This document shows, piece after piece, positions 34,300-45,479 of a DNA stretch of 64,000 nucleotides. Source of the stretch: Monodelphis domestica (lineage: Eukaryota; Chordata; Mammalia; Didelphimorphia; Didelphidae); contig NC_077234.1 of assembly GCF_027887165.1 (NCBI RefSeq), forward strand, positions 164,513,877 to 164,577,876, in the 5' to 3' direction. Positions within the stretch are counted from its first letter, which is position 1, and the number at the start of each line of letters is the position of its first letter. A program made the translations under genes and the position numbers. The notes below the pieces were generated by a model that saw only the letters and a program-made list of their open reading frames with translations, did not search any database and was not told the DNA's origin.

Positions 34300-34759
34300 T
34301 TTTTTTTTTTAAATATATTTTATTTGATCATTTCCAAGCATTATTCGTTAAAGACATAGATCATTTTCTTTTCCTCCCCCCCACCCCCCATAGCCGACGC
34401 GTAAGTCCACTGGGCATTAGATGTTTTCTTGATTTGAACCCATTGCTTTGTTGATAGTATTTGCATTAGAGTTCATTTAGAGTCTATCCTCTGTCATGTC
34501 CCCTCAACCTCTGTATTCAGGCAGTTGCTTTTTCTCGGTGTTTCCACTCCCATAGTTTATCCTTTGCTTATGAATGGTGTTTTTTTCTCCTGGATCCCTG
34601 CAAGTTGTTCAGGGACATTACACCGCCACTAATGGAGAAGTCCATTACGTTCGATTATACCACAGTGTATTAGTCTCTGTGTACAATGTTCTCCTGGTTC
34701 TGCTCCTCTCGCTCTGCATCACTTCCTGGAGGTTGTTCCAGTCTCCATGGAACTTCTCC
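34300..34759 (-). mobile_element. Nested young 5'-truncated L1
   Basis: A poly-A side (T10) at 34300, clean L1 3'UTR and tail (GGAGAAGTCCATTACGTTCG, CTCTGCATCACTTCCTGGAG) and an abrupt truncation at 34759. A perfect 17-bp duplication, AAAAAGTGGCAAGTTCT, occupies 34283-34299 and 34760-34776. It inserted after the composite L1 was already rearranged. Confidence 0.95.
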
Positions 34760-34811
34760 AAAAAGTGGCAAGTTCTGAGTGAATATTTGTCAAAGTTCAG
34801 GTTCTCTTAAA

Positions 34812-35340
34812 TTAATCTCTATACCCAAGACAACTGGTTTTGACAATGTTGAAGCAGTCAGGCCTCCCGAGGGGAAGGCAGGAGGCAGCACATGCCAGGC
34901 AAGTCAAAGCCCCACCACTATATTCCTTCTGATCCAGGTAGAGATAGACAACCCAGGAGCTTGATCCTAAGAGCCTTAGAAAAAGCCAAGCATCCAGTCC
35001 CATCTTCTCAGGTATCAATCTGAGAAGCAGCCCCTTTCCCATTTGCTGTTCAATAATTTGATGAGCAAATTCTTCTATGGTTGCCATGATCCTGAGTTAC
35101 CAGAATGTCCCACCCGCTGCGCTCACTCCACCACTGCACTCCGTCTCCCAGAGTAGCGTGGACTCCTCTCCTTCGGCCGTCTGCTGAGGGTGGGGAGGGA
35201 GGGGGTGGCTCCCACAGGAAGAAAGTGGGGGTGAGGGATGGGGACAGGGGGATGCTAGGGGCCTGGAAGTAGGAGTGGGGGGTTGGGGGTCAGAGTTTGT
35301 GATCCCTCCCTCTACTCCATGGTGCACGTCCCCGCTTCCT
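34812..35340 (-). pseudogene. NR2C1: NR2C1-like retro-fragment (5'UTR plus N-terminus)
   Basis: The minus-strand start at 35087 encodes MATIEEFAHQIIEQQMG. From memory this equals the first 17 residues of the orphan nuclear receptor NR2C1 (TR2) at 16 positions. Upstream (35090-35240) is GC- and CpG-rich, like a housekeeping 5'UTR. After residue 17 the sequence leaves NR2C1: the reading frame runs on to about 34812 with unrelated residues and no DNA-binding zinc fingers. It lies within the composite L1 in the same strand sense. I infer a retrocopied or captured 5' piece of an NR2C1 transcript, perhaps an alternative spliced form. Seventeen residues is a short match, so certainty is limited. Confidence 0.55.
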
Positions 35341-36240
35341 GAATGACTTCTTAGCAGCTTGTAATATTTTTTCCTTTTCTGATAGTTCTTGAATTTGGCT
35401 ATAACATTCCTGGGTGTTTTCAGTTGGGGATTAAGTACAGGTGTGATCTGTGGATTCTTTCAATCTCCACTTTTCCCTCTTGTTCTAGAATATTGAGGTA
35501 GTTTTCTTGGATAATTTCCTGTAGTATGATGTCCAGGCTTTTTCTTTTGTCATTGTCTTCTCATAGACCAATGATTCTTAAGTTGTTTCTCCTGAAACGA
35601 TTTTCTAAATCTTCTGTTTTATGAATAAGGTGCTTCATATTTTCCTCAATTTTTTTATTCTTTTGATTTTGTTTTATAGTGTCCTGCTACCTTGTGAAGT
35701 CGCTTGCTTCTAGTTGTATTTTGGATTTTAAAGACTGGATTTCTTCCCTGGCTTTTTGGTCATCCTTCTCCTTCTGGTCTGATTTTCTTTGGAGGTCATC
35801 TTTCATCTTCTCTGGCTCATCTTTCATTTTCTTTGCCTCATCTTTCGTCTCCTTTGCCCCATTTTCAAGCTGATTAGTTTTGGGTTTCAAGACATTGTTT
35901 AATGTTTCTGGATGACTTATCTTGCTTTTTAATTTCTTTTCCCAGTTGTCTTCAGCCTCTCTTAATTGTGTTTTGAATTGTATTTTGAGTTCTTTCAGAG
36001 CCTGTATCCAATTCACTACAGTTTCTGTTTTTTTGCTTGGTGTTCCCTCATCCTTCTCTTTTCCATTTGCTCTTTGTTCGTTGCCTCTATAGAAGCTGTT
36101 GATTGTAATTTCTTTTTTCTTTTTCTGTTGTTTGCTCATATTTACCCCTTCTTTACTCCCTGCATTTGCCTGAGCTCTTGTTCCTCTCTCTCTTTTTTTT
36201 TTTTGGTGATTTTTGGCTTTTCTTTTTGCCTTCACCCTTG
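35341..36240 (-). pseudogene. L1 ORF1 (nucleic-acid chaperone), truncated
   Basis: The open frame from about 36235 to 35687 gives a basic N-terminus followed by a charged heptad-like region, the ORF1p coiled coil (runs of KMKDEPEKMKDDLQ type). A stop ends it near 35687, but homologous sequence continues, with FRRNNLRIIGL-like RRM coding around 35560-35610, to about 35341. ORF1p normally trimerises and binds L1 RNA. Here the frame is broken before the RRM and CTD. Confidence 0.8.
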
Positions 36241-36901
36241 AAGTTTTATAGTAATTCTCTCAGTGCAGTCTGTGGGGGAGGGTTTTTGCAACTTGAGCTT
36301 CTCTGCCCTCTGGAGGCTTTGATGGGATTAAGTAGAGCAGTCTGTGGGGGAGGGGTTTTGGAGCTTGAACTTCCCTGCATTCTGAAGGCTTTGATGAGAT
36401 TAAGTCTGGCTGGGTTGCTGGATGTGCCCTGAGGCCAAAACTTTGGGGGAGTTTAGGGGGTGGGGTGGAGTTTGGGGGGGTGGGGGCAATATGGAGTGTC
36501 TCCGCTGCTGCAACTATGCCTCCTGCTCTGCATTTCTCCTCTGTCTGCTTCCTCACTGCCTGTGTTGGATGCTCTGAGCCTCACACAGCTTTACCCAAAA
36601 GGTACTCCCTCCAGACCAGTGCCTTTTCCCACCCAGAGGTTCCAGTTGCCGCTGGAGGCTTAGAGCTCTAGGTGGGGAGGGGTCCTGGGACCTTCCTTCT
36701 TTCTTCCCCTTACAACCTGAGTGTTCTTGAATTCTGTCTTTGGGGGAGAACCTTTTAAGTTGAGTCCAGCAAGAGGGTTCCTTTGCTTTGTCTTGTTGTT
36801 AGGTTTGGTTTTTCGTCCCCTAGAATCATTTAGTTTGTAAGTGGTAAGGAAGGGTTTTTAGAGCTTTGAACGTTTGCTGCCTCTACGCTGCCATCTTGAC
36901 C
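36241..36901 (-). promoter_or_regulatory. L1 5'UTR with two ~72-bp promoter-monomer-like repeats
   Basis: Units at 36266-36337 and 36338-36409 share CAGTCTGTGGGGGAGGG, GCTTTGATG and GATTAAGT. The remainder is GC-rich and ends in the L1 5' start at 36901. The same paired units occur in the L1 5'UTR at 62981-63125. Tandem units upstream of ORF1 recall promoter monomers of rodent L1s; promoter activity is inferred. Confidence 0.7.
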
Positions 36902-37010
36902 CCTTCAGTCTTCATTAGCCTAATTGTCAGTGTTTGAACATTTGAGGAGTATAGAGCAATTGATAGTCTGTACACAGAACTACGTTGCTTTTGTGAAATT
37001 CTAATGATAG

Positions 37011-39447
37011 TGTATAATTGAAAATCTGTTATCCTAAAGAACTACATTTCCTGGTAGCCTACTGACTTCCTGTCAATATGTACTTCTGGTAGACAGGGTA
37101 TATTAGGCAGTGACATGGAGGGTCCAACCTCTTTTGGCTTCATGTCAAGGATGGTGGTGGTAAGCATGGGGGTTTTGAACTGGCTGATCAGCCATGGGAG
37201 TATGGTTTGTATTTTGTTTCCCTTTTATTCCTTCATTTCTAATGATCATTTAATAAATCTCTTAAAATACAATATTTTTATTATTGATATTAATTTTAAT
37301 TTTTACATTTATAGCAAGAAGAAGTTGGAGGTTGAACTCTCAGTTTTTTAAGATAGCCTAGATAAAAATTTTTAAGCCGCATTTCTCCTACCACAGCTTT
37401 TCACCCCCCATACCCCAACCCCCTTGCGAACTCTGAGAGAACTCCAAAAACTCTGTATCGGAGCTGCTGCCCAGCTTCCACCTGTTTGTTTGTTTTCTTT
37501 CCCTACTTTTTCCCCCGATCACTCTCCCTATGTGTCCAGCTGTTTCAATTTAAGGGACTTAGCCAGAGACTCTTCGATACTGCCTTTGGCATTACTGCTC
37601 CTCATTCCATTCTCTCTGACTGCTAAATCTTAATTTCCTGCTTATGCTCTTGCTCCTGCTCTTCTGATCCCAAGTGCTCATCCTCCTGGTCTGGCCCTAG
37701 CCCAACCTTGGCCTTGACTGCTGATAGCTGCCACTGGATCTTTGGAAATCATAAACTTGGAGTTGCTCTCTGGGCAGTTGGTAAAAACTGGGGTGTGCAT
37801 TCCTTAGGCAATAATTAGCCTCCATATGGCAGGAGACCTCAGTGGGGAAGGGGAAGGAAGTTACTCTTCCAAACAGGAAGTAAAATTGCAAGCATGGTGC
37901 ACTCTGTGACAGAGTAGTACCTTGCCTATTTCAAATAGCTTCTAGTTTTAGGATATTTTTTCTTTCTACCATTCATTAGTGAACTGATCCTTTCACTTAT
38001 CTTGCCTGAGATTCGAGGAGAAATTCATTCCCCTACAACCCTTTGCCATTTGGGCCTTCGCAGTCTCTAAGAATTCATCCAGTTTGGGATTCCTCAAACC
38101 CATGTTCTCCCTTGATATGGGAGATCCCAGAGCTCTGACAAAAGGAACCTGAATGTATAGAGAAAAGAACTTTAAAGAGACTGGAGGTGAATGTTTTAAG
38201 CCTTTTCAGACTCCATTGTTGTATGAAAGTCTCTGTATTTTATTTTGCTGATTATTTTATGATTTAATTTTGTTGTTTTAAGTTCATTTATTAAGCTGAA
38301 TAATCCTATTCTGTTACACTGAATCATTTTAATCTACTGTGTTTTAACTGCAGTTATATTCTGTTACTTTTCCCCTATAACTATACTGAACAAAATATCA
38401 TTGTATAAGCCCATAAAAACGGCCCCCCCCCCCACTTTGGCTTTGTTAATTGTCACATATATGATGGATGGACTTTGTCAACGTGGTTAACAACTTTTGG
38501 AAAATTTAATGCGTTAAATATCTCAAATTTATTTTAAGGGGTCTTTAGACATAATTTTTAGATTTTTCAACAACTATGACTCCTTTACTTAGAATTTTTA
38601 CACATAAGCCTTTGATAGTCTATATTTCATCCAGAAGTTATCTTTTCTCTTTTATTTGGATTTTTTTGGTTTTTGATTTCTCTTGCCAATTGATTCATAT
38701 ACTTCACAACTGAGCCATGCATCCCTAAGTGATCCCTATGTTTTTCAACACCCTCTTCAGGGGGGAATGTATTATTATTCTAAAATGCAAAGTTTAAATT
38801 CTTTTTGGGAGTAATTTTAGATTAAGAAATGCTACTTCTCTGAATCCAGAAAGTGAACTGTTTGGAGAAGGCACCATGAAGATGCCTCTACAGACCACAT
38901 GCTGCATCAGAAGATCCAGAGTGAATTTTGGGATGTGGTGATTTGAACTGTGTGGGGTTGAATGTATTGTTTTGTATGTATACTCTTATGCCGAAGGGGA
39001 CTGTCTCCTGACTGGCTTTTTGTCATTGCGCCTAGCAATCATGGATTTGTTCTTTTCCCTTTTATATCCAGATTACTGTAATTTAAAAGTTGATTATATT
39101 GAATTATCAATTGGGGAGGTTTGTCTCCCAATCATCATCAGGGGGAATGTATAATTGAAAATCTGTTGCCCTAAAAAATAATTACATTTCCCAGGAGCCC
39201 ACTGACTTCCTGACATTATGTACTTCCTGTAGATAGGGGATATTAGCTAGTGATGTGGAGGGTCCTGGCTTCTTTTGGCTTCATGGCAAGGATGGTGGTG
39301 GTAAGCGTGGGGGTTTTGAACTGGCTGATCAGCCATGGGTGTGTGGCTTGTATTTTGTATCCCTTTTTTTCCTTTATTTCTAATGATCTCTAATAAATCT
39401 CCTAAAATATAATATTTTTATTATTGAGATTTAATTTTAATTTTAAA
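37011..39447 (+). mobile_element. Short two-LTR retrovirus-like element (non-autonomous)
   Basis: Direct ~300-bp LTRs (37011-37307 and 39148-39447) start TGTATAATTGAAAATCTGTT and end near TTTTACA (TTTTAAA in the second). A purine tract, CAGGGGGAA, lies immediately before the 3' LTR, and ATAG flanks both ends as a likely 4-bp duplication. The 1.84-kb interior has no gag, pol or env that I can recognise, so mobilisation needed a helper. The LTRs differ at a modest number of sites. Confidence 0.85.
39136..39147 (+). promoter_or_regulatory. Polypurine tract of the two-LTR element
   Basis: ATCATCAGGGGGAA ends directly at the TG of the 3' LTR, as required for plus-strand priming. A similar tract, CAGGGGGGAATGTATTA, occurs upstream at about 38758 with no LTR after it. 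Confidence 0.7.
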
Positions 39448-40080
39448 ATAGTTGCCATTTGTTCAGTTGAAAGAGTGAGACGAGATTTAAGTTTAACTTC
39501 AGCTTTCAGCTTCTGTGACTTTGAGCATGGAATAAAATAAATTATATAGAATATTACTTTGCAGTTTTCCTTGACTAATTACTGTGACATGGTTGTTTTC
39601 AAGCTGGAAGATTATATTGTATATCTTAGTAGCATTCACATTTTATTAAGCATCTTTAGGCCTATAGACTTATCAATCATTTCCTAGACCTAAGCCTTGG
39701 GTAAATGCTTTTGTTAGTCTGCTGCACATGTGATAGAAGTTGTGAGGTAATTTTTTGATGTTGATATCTATTGTGCTACAGCAAATTTTTTTTTTTTGTG
39801 CTGTATTGTGACCTGAAAGCACATATTTCGACACTGGCATAAAGTCATACTCACACAGCAGGAAAAGATAGTAGCACTCTAGCTCATAGTATGAAGATAT
39901 GTGTATTTTAGTAGTTTGGAAAGTGGAACAGGCTGCCTTGGTAGATAATACATTCCTCTTTATTGAATAGAACTTTGAGTGAAGACCATATAACCACTTG
40001 GCAGGCATGTTATTTGGGAGATTTCTTCAGGTTTAGATTAGTCGACTTTTGAGGTCTAGGTTATCTTTTTTTAATTTTAA
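39448..40080. other. Unassigned intron sequence
   Basis: A 111-codon minus-strand frame (39673-40008) has no recognised domain. No repeat assigned. Confidence 0.4.
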
Positions 40081-40084
40081 GAAT

Positions 40085-42370
40085 TGAGTTTTTTTTTAAA
40101 TTTTATTTTAAAATACTTTTTCCATGTTCGCATGATTCATTTTCTTTCCCTTCCCTTTGACCTCTCCCTTCCCAGATCCGATAAGCAATTCCACTGGGTT
40201 ATACAAATGTTGTCACTTGATACCTATTTCCATGTCATTCATTTTTACTATAGAGGGAATTTTTTTTTTAAGGCTTAAACCTCAAATCACTTATCCATAT
40301 ATACAGTGATAAGTGATATATGTTTTACTTTTGCATTTCTACTCCCATAGTTCTTTCTCTCCATGTGAATAGCATTCTTTTACATAAATCCTTTAGGAGT
40401 GTCCATGTCTTATTGTATTGCTACTAGTAGCAAAGTCCATTACATTGGATTTTTCCACAATGTTTTACTTTCTGTGTATAATGTTGTTCTGGTTCTGCTC
40501 CTTTCACTCTGCATTAGTTCATTGAGGTTCTCCCAGTTCATATGGAAAGCCTCCAGATCATCAGTCCTGATAGCAAAATAGTATTCCATCACCATCATGT
40601 AGCACAATTTGTTCAGCCATTCCCAAATCAAGGGATATCCCCATAGTTTCCAATTTTTTGCTACCACAAAGAGCACAGCTATGAATATTTTTGTACATGT
40701 ATTTTTCCTTTTATCTCTGGGTTACAAATCCAGCTGGATTTTTTTGGATCAAAGGTCAGACAGCTTTTTAAAGCCCTTTTGGCATAATTCCAAATTGCCT
40801 TCCAGAATGGCTAGATGGATTCACAAATCAACTAGCAACACATTAGTGTCCTGATTTTGCCACACCCCTTTCAGCATTTATTATTTACCTTTACTGTCAT
40901 ATTGGCTAATCTGCTAGGTGTTTTGATTTGCATTTCTCTAATTATGAGAGATTTGGAATACTTTTTCATGTGCTTATTGATAGTTTTGATTTCTTTATCT
41001 GAAAACTGCCTATTCATGTCCCTGGACCAAGTGGCAATTGGGGAATGGCTTGATTTTTTTGTACAATTGACTTAGCTCCTTATAAATTTGATCTTTGTCA
41101 GAGATTTTTGTTATAAATTTTTTTCCCCAATTTGTTGCTTCCCTTCTAATTTTGCTTGCATTGGTTTTGTTTGTACAGAAACTTTTAAATTTAATATATT
41201 CAAAATTATTAGTTTTGTATTTTGTAGTGTTCTCTATCTCCTGCTTGGTCTTAAATTCCTTCCTTTCTCTCTGACATATACTACTATTCTATGTTCATTT
41301 AATTTGTTTATGGTTTCTCTCTTTATATTTGTCACTTACCCACTCTGAGTTAATCTTGGTATAGGGTATAAGATATTGATCTAAGCCTAAATTTTCCCAT
41401 ACTGTTTTCCAATTTTCCCAGTAGTTTTTTTCAAATAGTGGGTTCTTGTCTCCAAAGCTGGGATCTATGATTTTATAGAACACTATCTTGCTGCTGTCAT
41501 TTACTCCAAGTCTATTCCATTGATCTACCCTTTTATCTCTAAGCCAGTATCCAATAATTTTAATAATTACTGCTTTATAGCATAGTTAGAGATCTGGTAA
41601 AGCTAGGCCCCCATCCTTCACATTTTTTAAATTATTTCCTTTGATATTCTTGATCTTTTGTTCTTCCAGATGAACTTTGTAACAATTTTTTCTAATTCTA
41701 TAAAAAAAATGTTCTGGTAGTTTGATAGGCATAGCACTGAATAAGTAAATTAATTTAGGTAGGATTGCCATTTTTTATTATATTAGCTCATCCTACCCAT
41801 GAGCATTTAATGTTTTTCTAATTATTTAGATCTAGTTTAATTTGTGTTGAGCAGATGGAAAATTTGCAACACCTGAGGTACATTCCCAGCATCCTTTTAA
41901 GTTATGTCCTCATTTTATGTAAGGATGTTTAGGAGATAAATTTGGCTGAGACCCATGCTGAGAGGCTCTTTTTTTGTCTCTCTTTGCTCTGCTCACTTGA
42001 CTGAAAGAACCTTTTTTTTTCTTTCCCCTCTCCTTTTGATTATTATTAAAGACCCCACAGTGTGAAGAATGTTTTGTAGTTATGTTCATATAATCCCTGA
42101 ATTTGTCTTGGCAAGTAGACTCCTAGGTATTTTATCTTATCTAGAGTAATTTTAAATGGTCTTTCTCTTCCTAACTTTTGCTGCTGGGTTTTGTTGGAAA
42201 TATTTTGTACCCTGCAACTTTGCTAAAGTTATTGTTTCTGCTAGTTTTTTAGTTGATTTTCTTGGATTCTCTAGGTATATCATCATGTTATCTACAAAAA
42301 GTGATAGTTCAGGTTCCTCATTGCCTATCTTGATTTCTTCAATTTAAAAATTGAGTTTTTTTAAATGATT
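40085..42370 (-). mobile_element. L1 3' part (~2 kb), antisense, split by a solo LTR
   Basis: Continuous L1 3'UTR and ORF2 C-terminal half: AGTATTCCATCACCATC, GCCATTCCCAAATCAAGG, TTGCTACCACAAAGAGCAC, then upstream RT-C-terminal coding through AATTTGTTGCTTCCC and TCTATTCCATTGATC, ending near 42370. Frames are interrupted. The LTR at 41848-42059 divides it cleanly. Confidence 0.85.
41848..42059 (+). mobile_element. Compact 212-bp solo LTR with 4-bp duplication
   Basis: It starts TGAGCAGATGG, ends AAAGACCCCACA and is bracketed by GTGT at 41844-41847 and 42060-42063. Removing it restores L1 sequence (AATTTGTGTGAAGAATG). ATTAAA at 42045-42050 fits a polyadenylation signal close to the end. Confidence 0.8.
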
Positions 42371-42544
42371 CTTTTTACTATATTATGCTGCTTTTCACAT
42401 CTTTTAATTTTGTTCTGCTAGATATCTTTTGAACCTCTTATTCTTGACATGGAAATAATCAGATAAAGAGATGTGATCCATGTACATCAGAAGACTTTTA
42501 TAGACAGTTTAACTAGATTTCAGCAAGATATTCAACCAAGTCTG

Positions 42545-43735
42545 TCAAGAGATTCTTATGGATGATCTGGCTCTAACCTTATTATTCTACCCAAACTGCT
42601 TTCTCCATATTTACCAGTGATCTCTTAGTTGCCAGATCCATTGGCCTCTTCTCAGTCCTCATTATTCTTGACCTCTCTGCTGCCTTTGACTCTGTTGATC
42701 ATCTTCTCTTATTCCCTCTTCTCCAGGTTTTTGGAGTGCCATTCTCTTCTGGTTTTCCTCCGACATATCTGCCTGCTCCATCTCAGTCTCCTTGACTAGA
42801 TCCTCATTTAGATCAGGCTCTCTAACTGTTGGTGTCTCTCCAGGTTCTGCCATGGGCACTCTTCTCTTCTCCCCTATAATACTTCACTAGGTGATCTCAT
42901 CTCAATGCTGATGATTCTCAAATCTGCTTATCCTGCCCTATACTTAGTGCTGACCTCCAGTCTCATATCTCCCAACTGCCTTTCAGACTCTAAGAATTAG
43001 ATGTTCAGTAGACCACTTAAACTCAATGTATTCAAAACAGAACTCATCAGGTTTCCTTCTAACCTCTTTTCTGTAATACTGTAGAGGACAAGCACCATCA
43101 TCTCAGGCTTACAACCTAGGAACTACCCTGGACTCCTCACTATTTCACCTTTCATATCCAATCTATTGGCAAGGTCTGTGGATTTCACCTTTGTAGTATC
43201 TCTTAAATATACCTCCTTTCCTCATCTGATACTGACACTACCTTGTGCAGCTGCTCCTCTTCACCCCACTCCTGGACTATTGCAAAAGCCTATTAGTAGA
43301 TCTGTCTGCCTGCCTCTAGTCTCCCTACTCAATCTGTCCTCCATTCAGCCATCAAAGTGATTTTTCTTTGATCACATGTCATATCCATCCTCAATCAATT
43401 CTCATCCCTCATCTCTCATAGAAAAGCCCCTTTCATAACCTAGCCCCATCCCACTTTCTAGTTTTCTAAATCTTTCTCCCTTTACTACGTATTCTTTAAT
43501 CCAGTGACACTGGCCTCCTTGCTGTCCCATAAACCAGAGACTCTTATCTCTCAGCATTGGGCATTTTCTCTGGCTGTCCTCCATGCCTAGAAAGTTCTTC
43601 ATCTCTACCTCCTGAATTTCCTGACTTTCTTCAAGCACCAACTAAAATCTTTCAAAGGAAGCCTTTCCTAAACACACTTAATTTTAGTGCCTTATTTCTT
43701 GTTTGTACATATTTATTTGCTTGTCCTTCCTATTA
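42545..43735 (+). mobile_element. L2 LINE with RT motif, sense
   Basis: 42670-42702 encodes DLSAAFDSVDH, a reverse-transcriptase motif A-type segment conserved in L2/CR1 LINEs. Downstream come TGGACTATTGCAAAAGCC, TCAGCCATCAAAGTGATT, CACTGGCCTCCTTGCTGTCC and TTTCCTGACTTTCTTCAAGC. Stops and frameshifts make it inactive. Confidence 0.85.
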
Positions 43736-43739
43736 AATT

Positions 43740-43850
43740 GTGGCTATTTGACAAATTAATTAATCTTTCTGAGCTTCAGTTTCTTAATCTGTAAAATATG
43801 CTCAGATTTGATAACCTCAAGTTTCTTCCAATTCTGAATCTGTGATCATG
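43740..43850 (+). repeat. MIR fragment, sense
   Basis: GACAAATTAATTAATCTTTC, TGAGCTTCAGTTTCTTAATC and TGTAAAATATGCTCAGATTTG follow the MIR core order. Confidence 0.55.
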
Positions 43851-44270
43851 TGACTGCAATTTTTATTGATGATAAACTCAGAATGAAGCAACTTTGTAAT
43901 ATAAAGAAGAGTCTTATTGAGGAGGAGGAAGAGGATGAGAAAAAATATGTTCTGAAGAGTTAAAAGTACTCTTCATGTCAGGAATGAGTGCTTGTGAACT
44001 CAGAGTCAATAGCATTCAAGCCTTTAATTCGAAAATAACTATATAACCATTTTCTTCCCCTTAGTCTGTTTTGTGAAAAAAAATTATGCTGTTTTAGCCA
44101 TTTTTTTTAATAACAGAAAAACCTCAACCCTTAAGAGTTTTTTCATTTCTTTTCTTTCCAATAGATTGCAGAGTACAAATGAAACAAACATTGTAAGTTC
44201 TATGTAATAATTTTTTCTGAGAAAAGAACTTGAAATATCCTGACTTGTTTTCTGTACTTTTTTGTTTTAG

Positions 44271-44390
44271 ATCTGGAGATTGATTTGTGGAAGAATAATT
44301 TGCCTCGATTTGAAAGATACATTTTGTAGTAGCCTACTTATATATAACTTTAGGATATTTGAAAGAAGATATGGCAGCAGGAAATTTGCA
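44271..44390 (+). CDS. UBAC2: UBAC2 coding exon 3 (residues 54-93)
   Basis: A 120-nt exon, phase 0 at both ends, with acceptor TTTTTTGTTTTAG and donor GCA|GTAAGT. It encodes 40 residues beginning IWRLICGRIICLDLKD and ending RYGSRKFA, which I recall as essentially unchanged between human and marsupial UBAC2. This is the first luminal/loop region and start of the next membrane helix of the pseudo-rhomboid core. Cys-rich LICGRIICLD is the most diagnostic stretch. There is no stop or frame problem across the exon 2-3-4 joins. Confidence 0.96.
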
Positions 44391-44769
44391 GTAAGTCAGT
44401 TATGAATATTTAATTCACCATTTATCAGATGCCATCTTTGTACAAGGTCCTGGATATCCATGGCTCTGCACTGGAAATGTTTTATCTGGGTTGGAATTTT
44501 TGCCCTGATACTGCCTATGTGAGCTCAGGCCTTACCACTTTGGGCTTCCATTTTCTCATCCGTATACTGAGGAACTTGCTTGCTCCAAGTCCCTTTCAGA
44601 GCCATGTTCTACCTTCTTAGATTAGGGGTGGGGAGGGAAAGGGGAGTGGTATCCTTTTTTTGTGTGTGATAAAGTTCAATAGCTTTAATGATTTTTGATT
44701 TGAGATCATCAGAGCTTCTTGTAGCTGGGACAAAGTTAGTTGATAAATTCATAGCTTTAGAGTCAGAAG

Positions 44770-44935
44770 AGACCTTAGAGGATCTGGTCCAATCCAATCA
44801 TTTTATAAATGCAAAAACTGAGGCTCATGGAGATGAAGTGACCTGCCTAGGGTCACAATGACAGTAAGTCGCATAGAATGAATTAAAATCCAGATTTTCT
44901 AATTCTAAATCCAGTAGTGTTTTCTACACTATCAT
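44770..44935 (-). repeat. MIR-type SINE, antisense
   Basis: GAGACCTTAGAGGATCTGG, AAAAACTGAGGCTCATGGAG, GTGACCTGCCTAGGGTCAC and TCTAAATCCAGTAGTG give the full antisense order. Confidence 0.75.
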
Positions 44936-45479
44936 ATTTTGCATTTATAGAGTGTTAAGATGATAGTGTTTCAGAGGAGAGTCAAATGTAAGTGTAGATG
45001 TACAGAAGACTCCCATCATCTTCCTGTGAAGCCAGCATGGAGTTTAGAAGAGAAGTGGATAATAGAACCGTGTGATTTTATTTTGGCAGAAAGCCACAAA
45101 ATTGGGGATGATTCTCTGTGAGAAGGAAGCATGTTCCCAGATTGTCTTGGGGCAAAGTCTTAGTCATAATCATGCTAGTTATAAGCTCTAGAGATCAGAT
45201 TTTTAATTTTAAAATCATTGTTTTTCATGTTCATTAAAAATTATATGTATTACTTTAAAATTGAATATTGCCTAGGTTGAGATATAAAATTTAATATATT
45301 GCTAAGATTAATTAATATTTCAAAAAGTTGAAGCTCATAACCAAAAAAACTCCCCCAAACTAGAAAAATTTTAGGGAGTTGGGAGTTTGATAAAGTTGTC
45401 ATTCATTGAAATCAGAAGGCCTTTCTGGTAATATGTATAATACTTTTTTGTATTTTTAAATTTTGGCCTATTGAAGTTA

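Larger units (their letters stand above)
32295..36901 (-). mobile_element. Composite L1 insertion, 5' and 3' ends kept, middle rearranged
   Basis: The 3' end is at 32295 and the 5' end at about 36901, where the minus strand begins with GTCAAGATGGCAGCG, a typical L1 5' start. CCTTCAGTCTT flanks it on both sides (32284-32294 and 36902-36912), the target duplication of one insertion. In minus order it contains 5'UTR, ORF1, a ~1.3-kb non-L1 block with an NR2C1-like fragment and a nested young L1, then the ORF2 C-terminus and 3'UTR. Most of ORF2, including endonuclease and reverse transcriptase, is absent. Confidence 0.85.

Noticed and set aside
35687..36235. 182-codon open frame on the minus strand as a host gene
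   Set aside because: Basic, coiled-coil sequence directly downstream of an L1 5'UTR; it is the N-terminal half of L1 ORF1.
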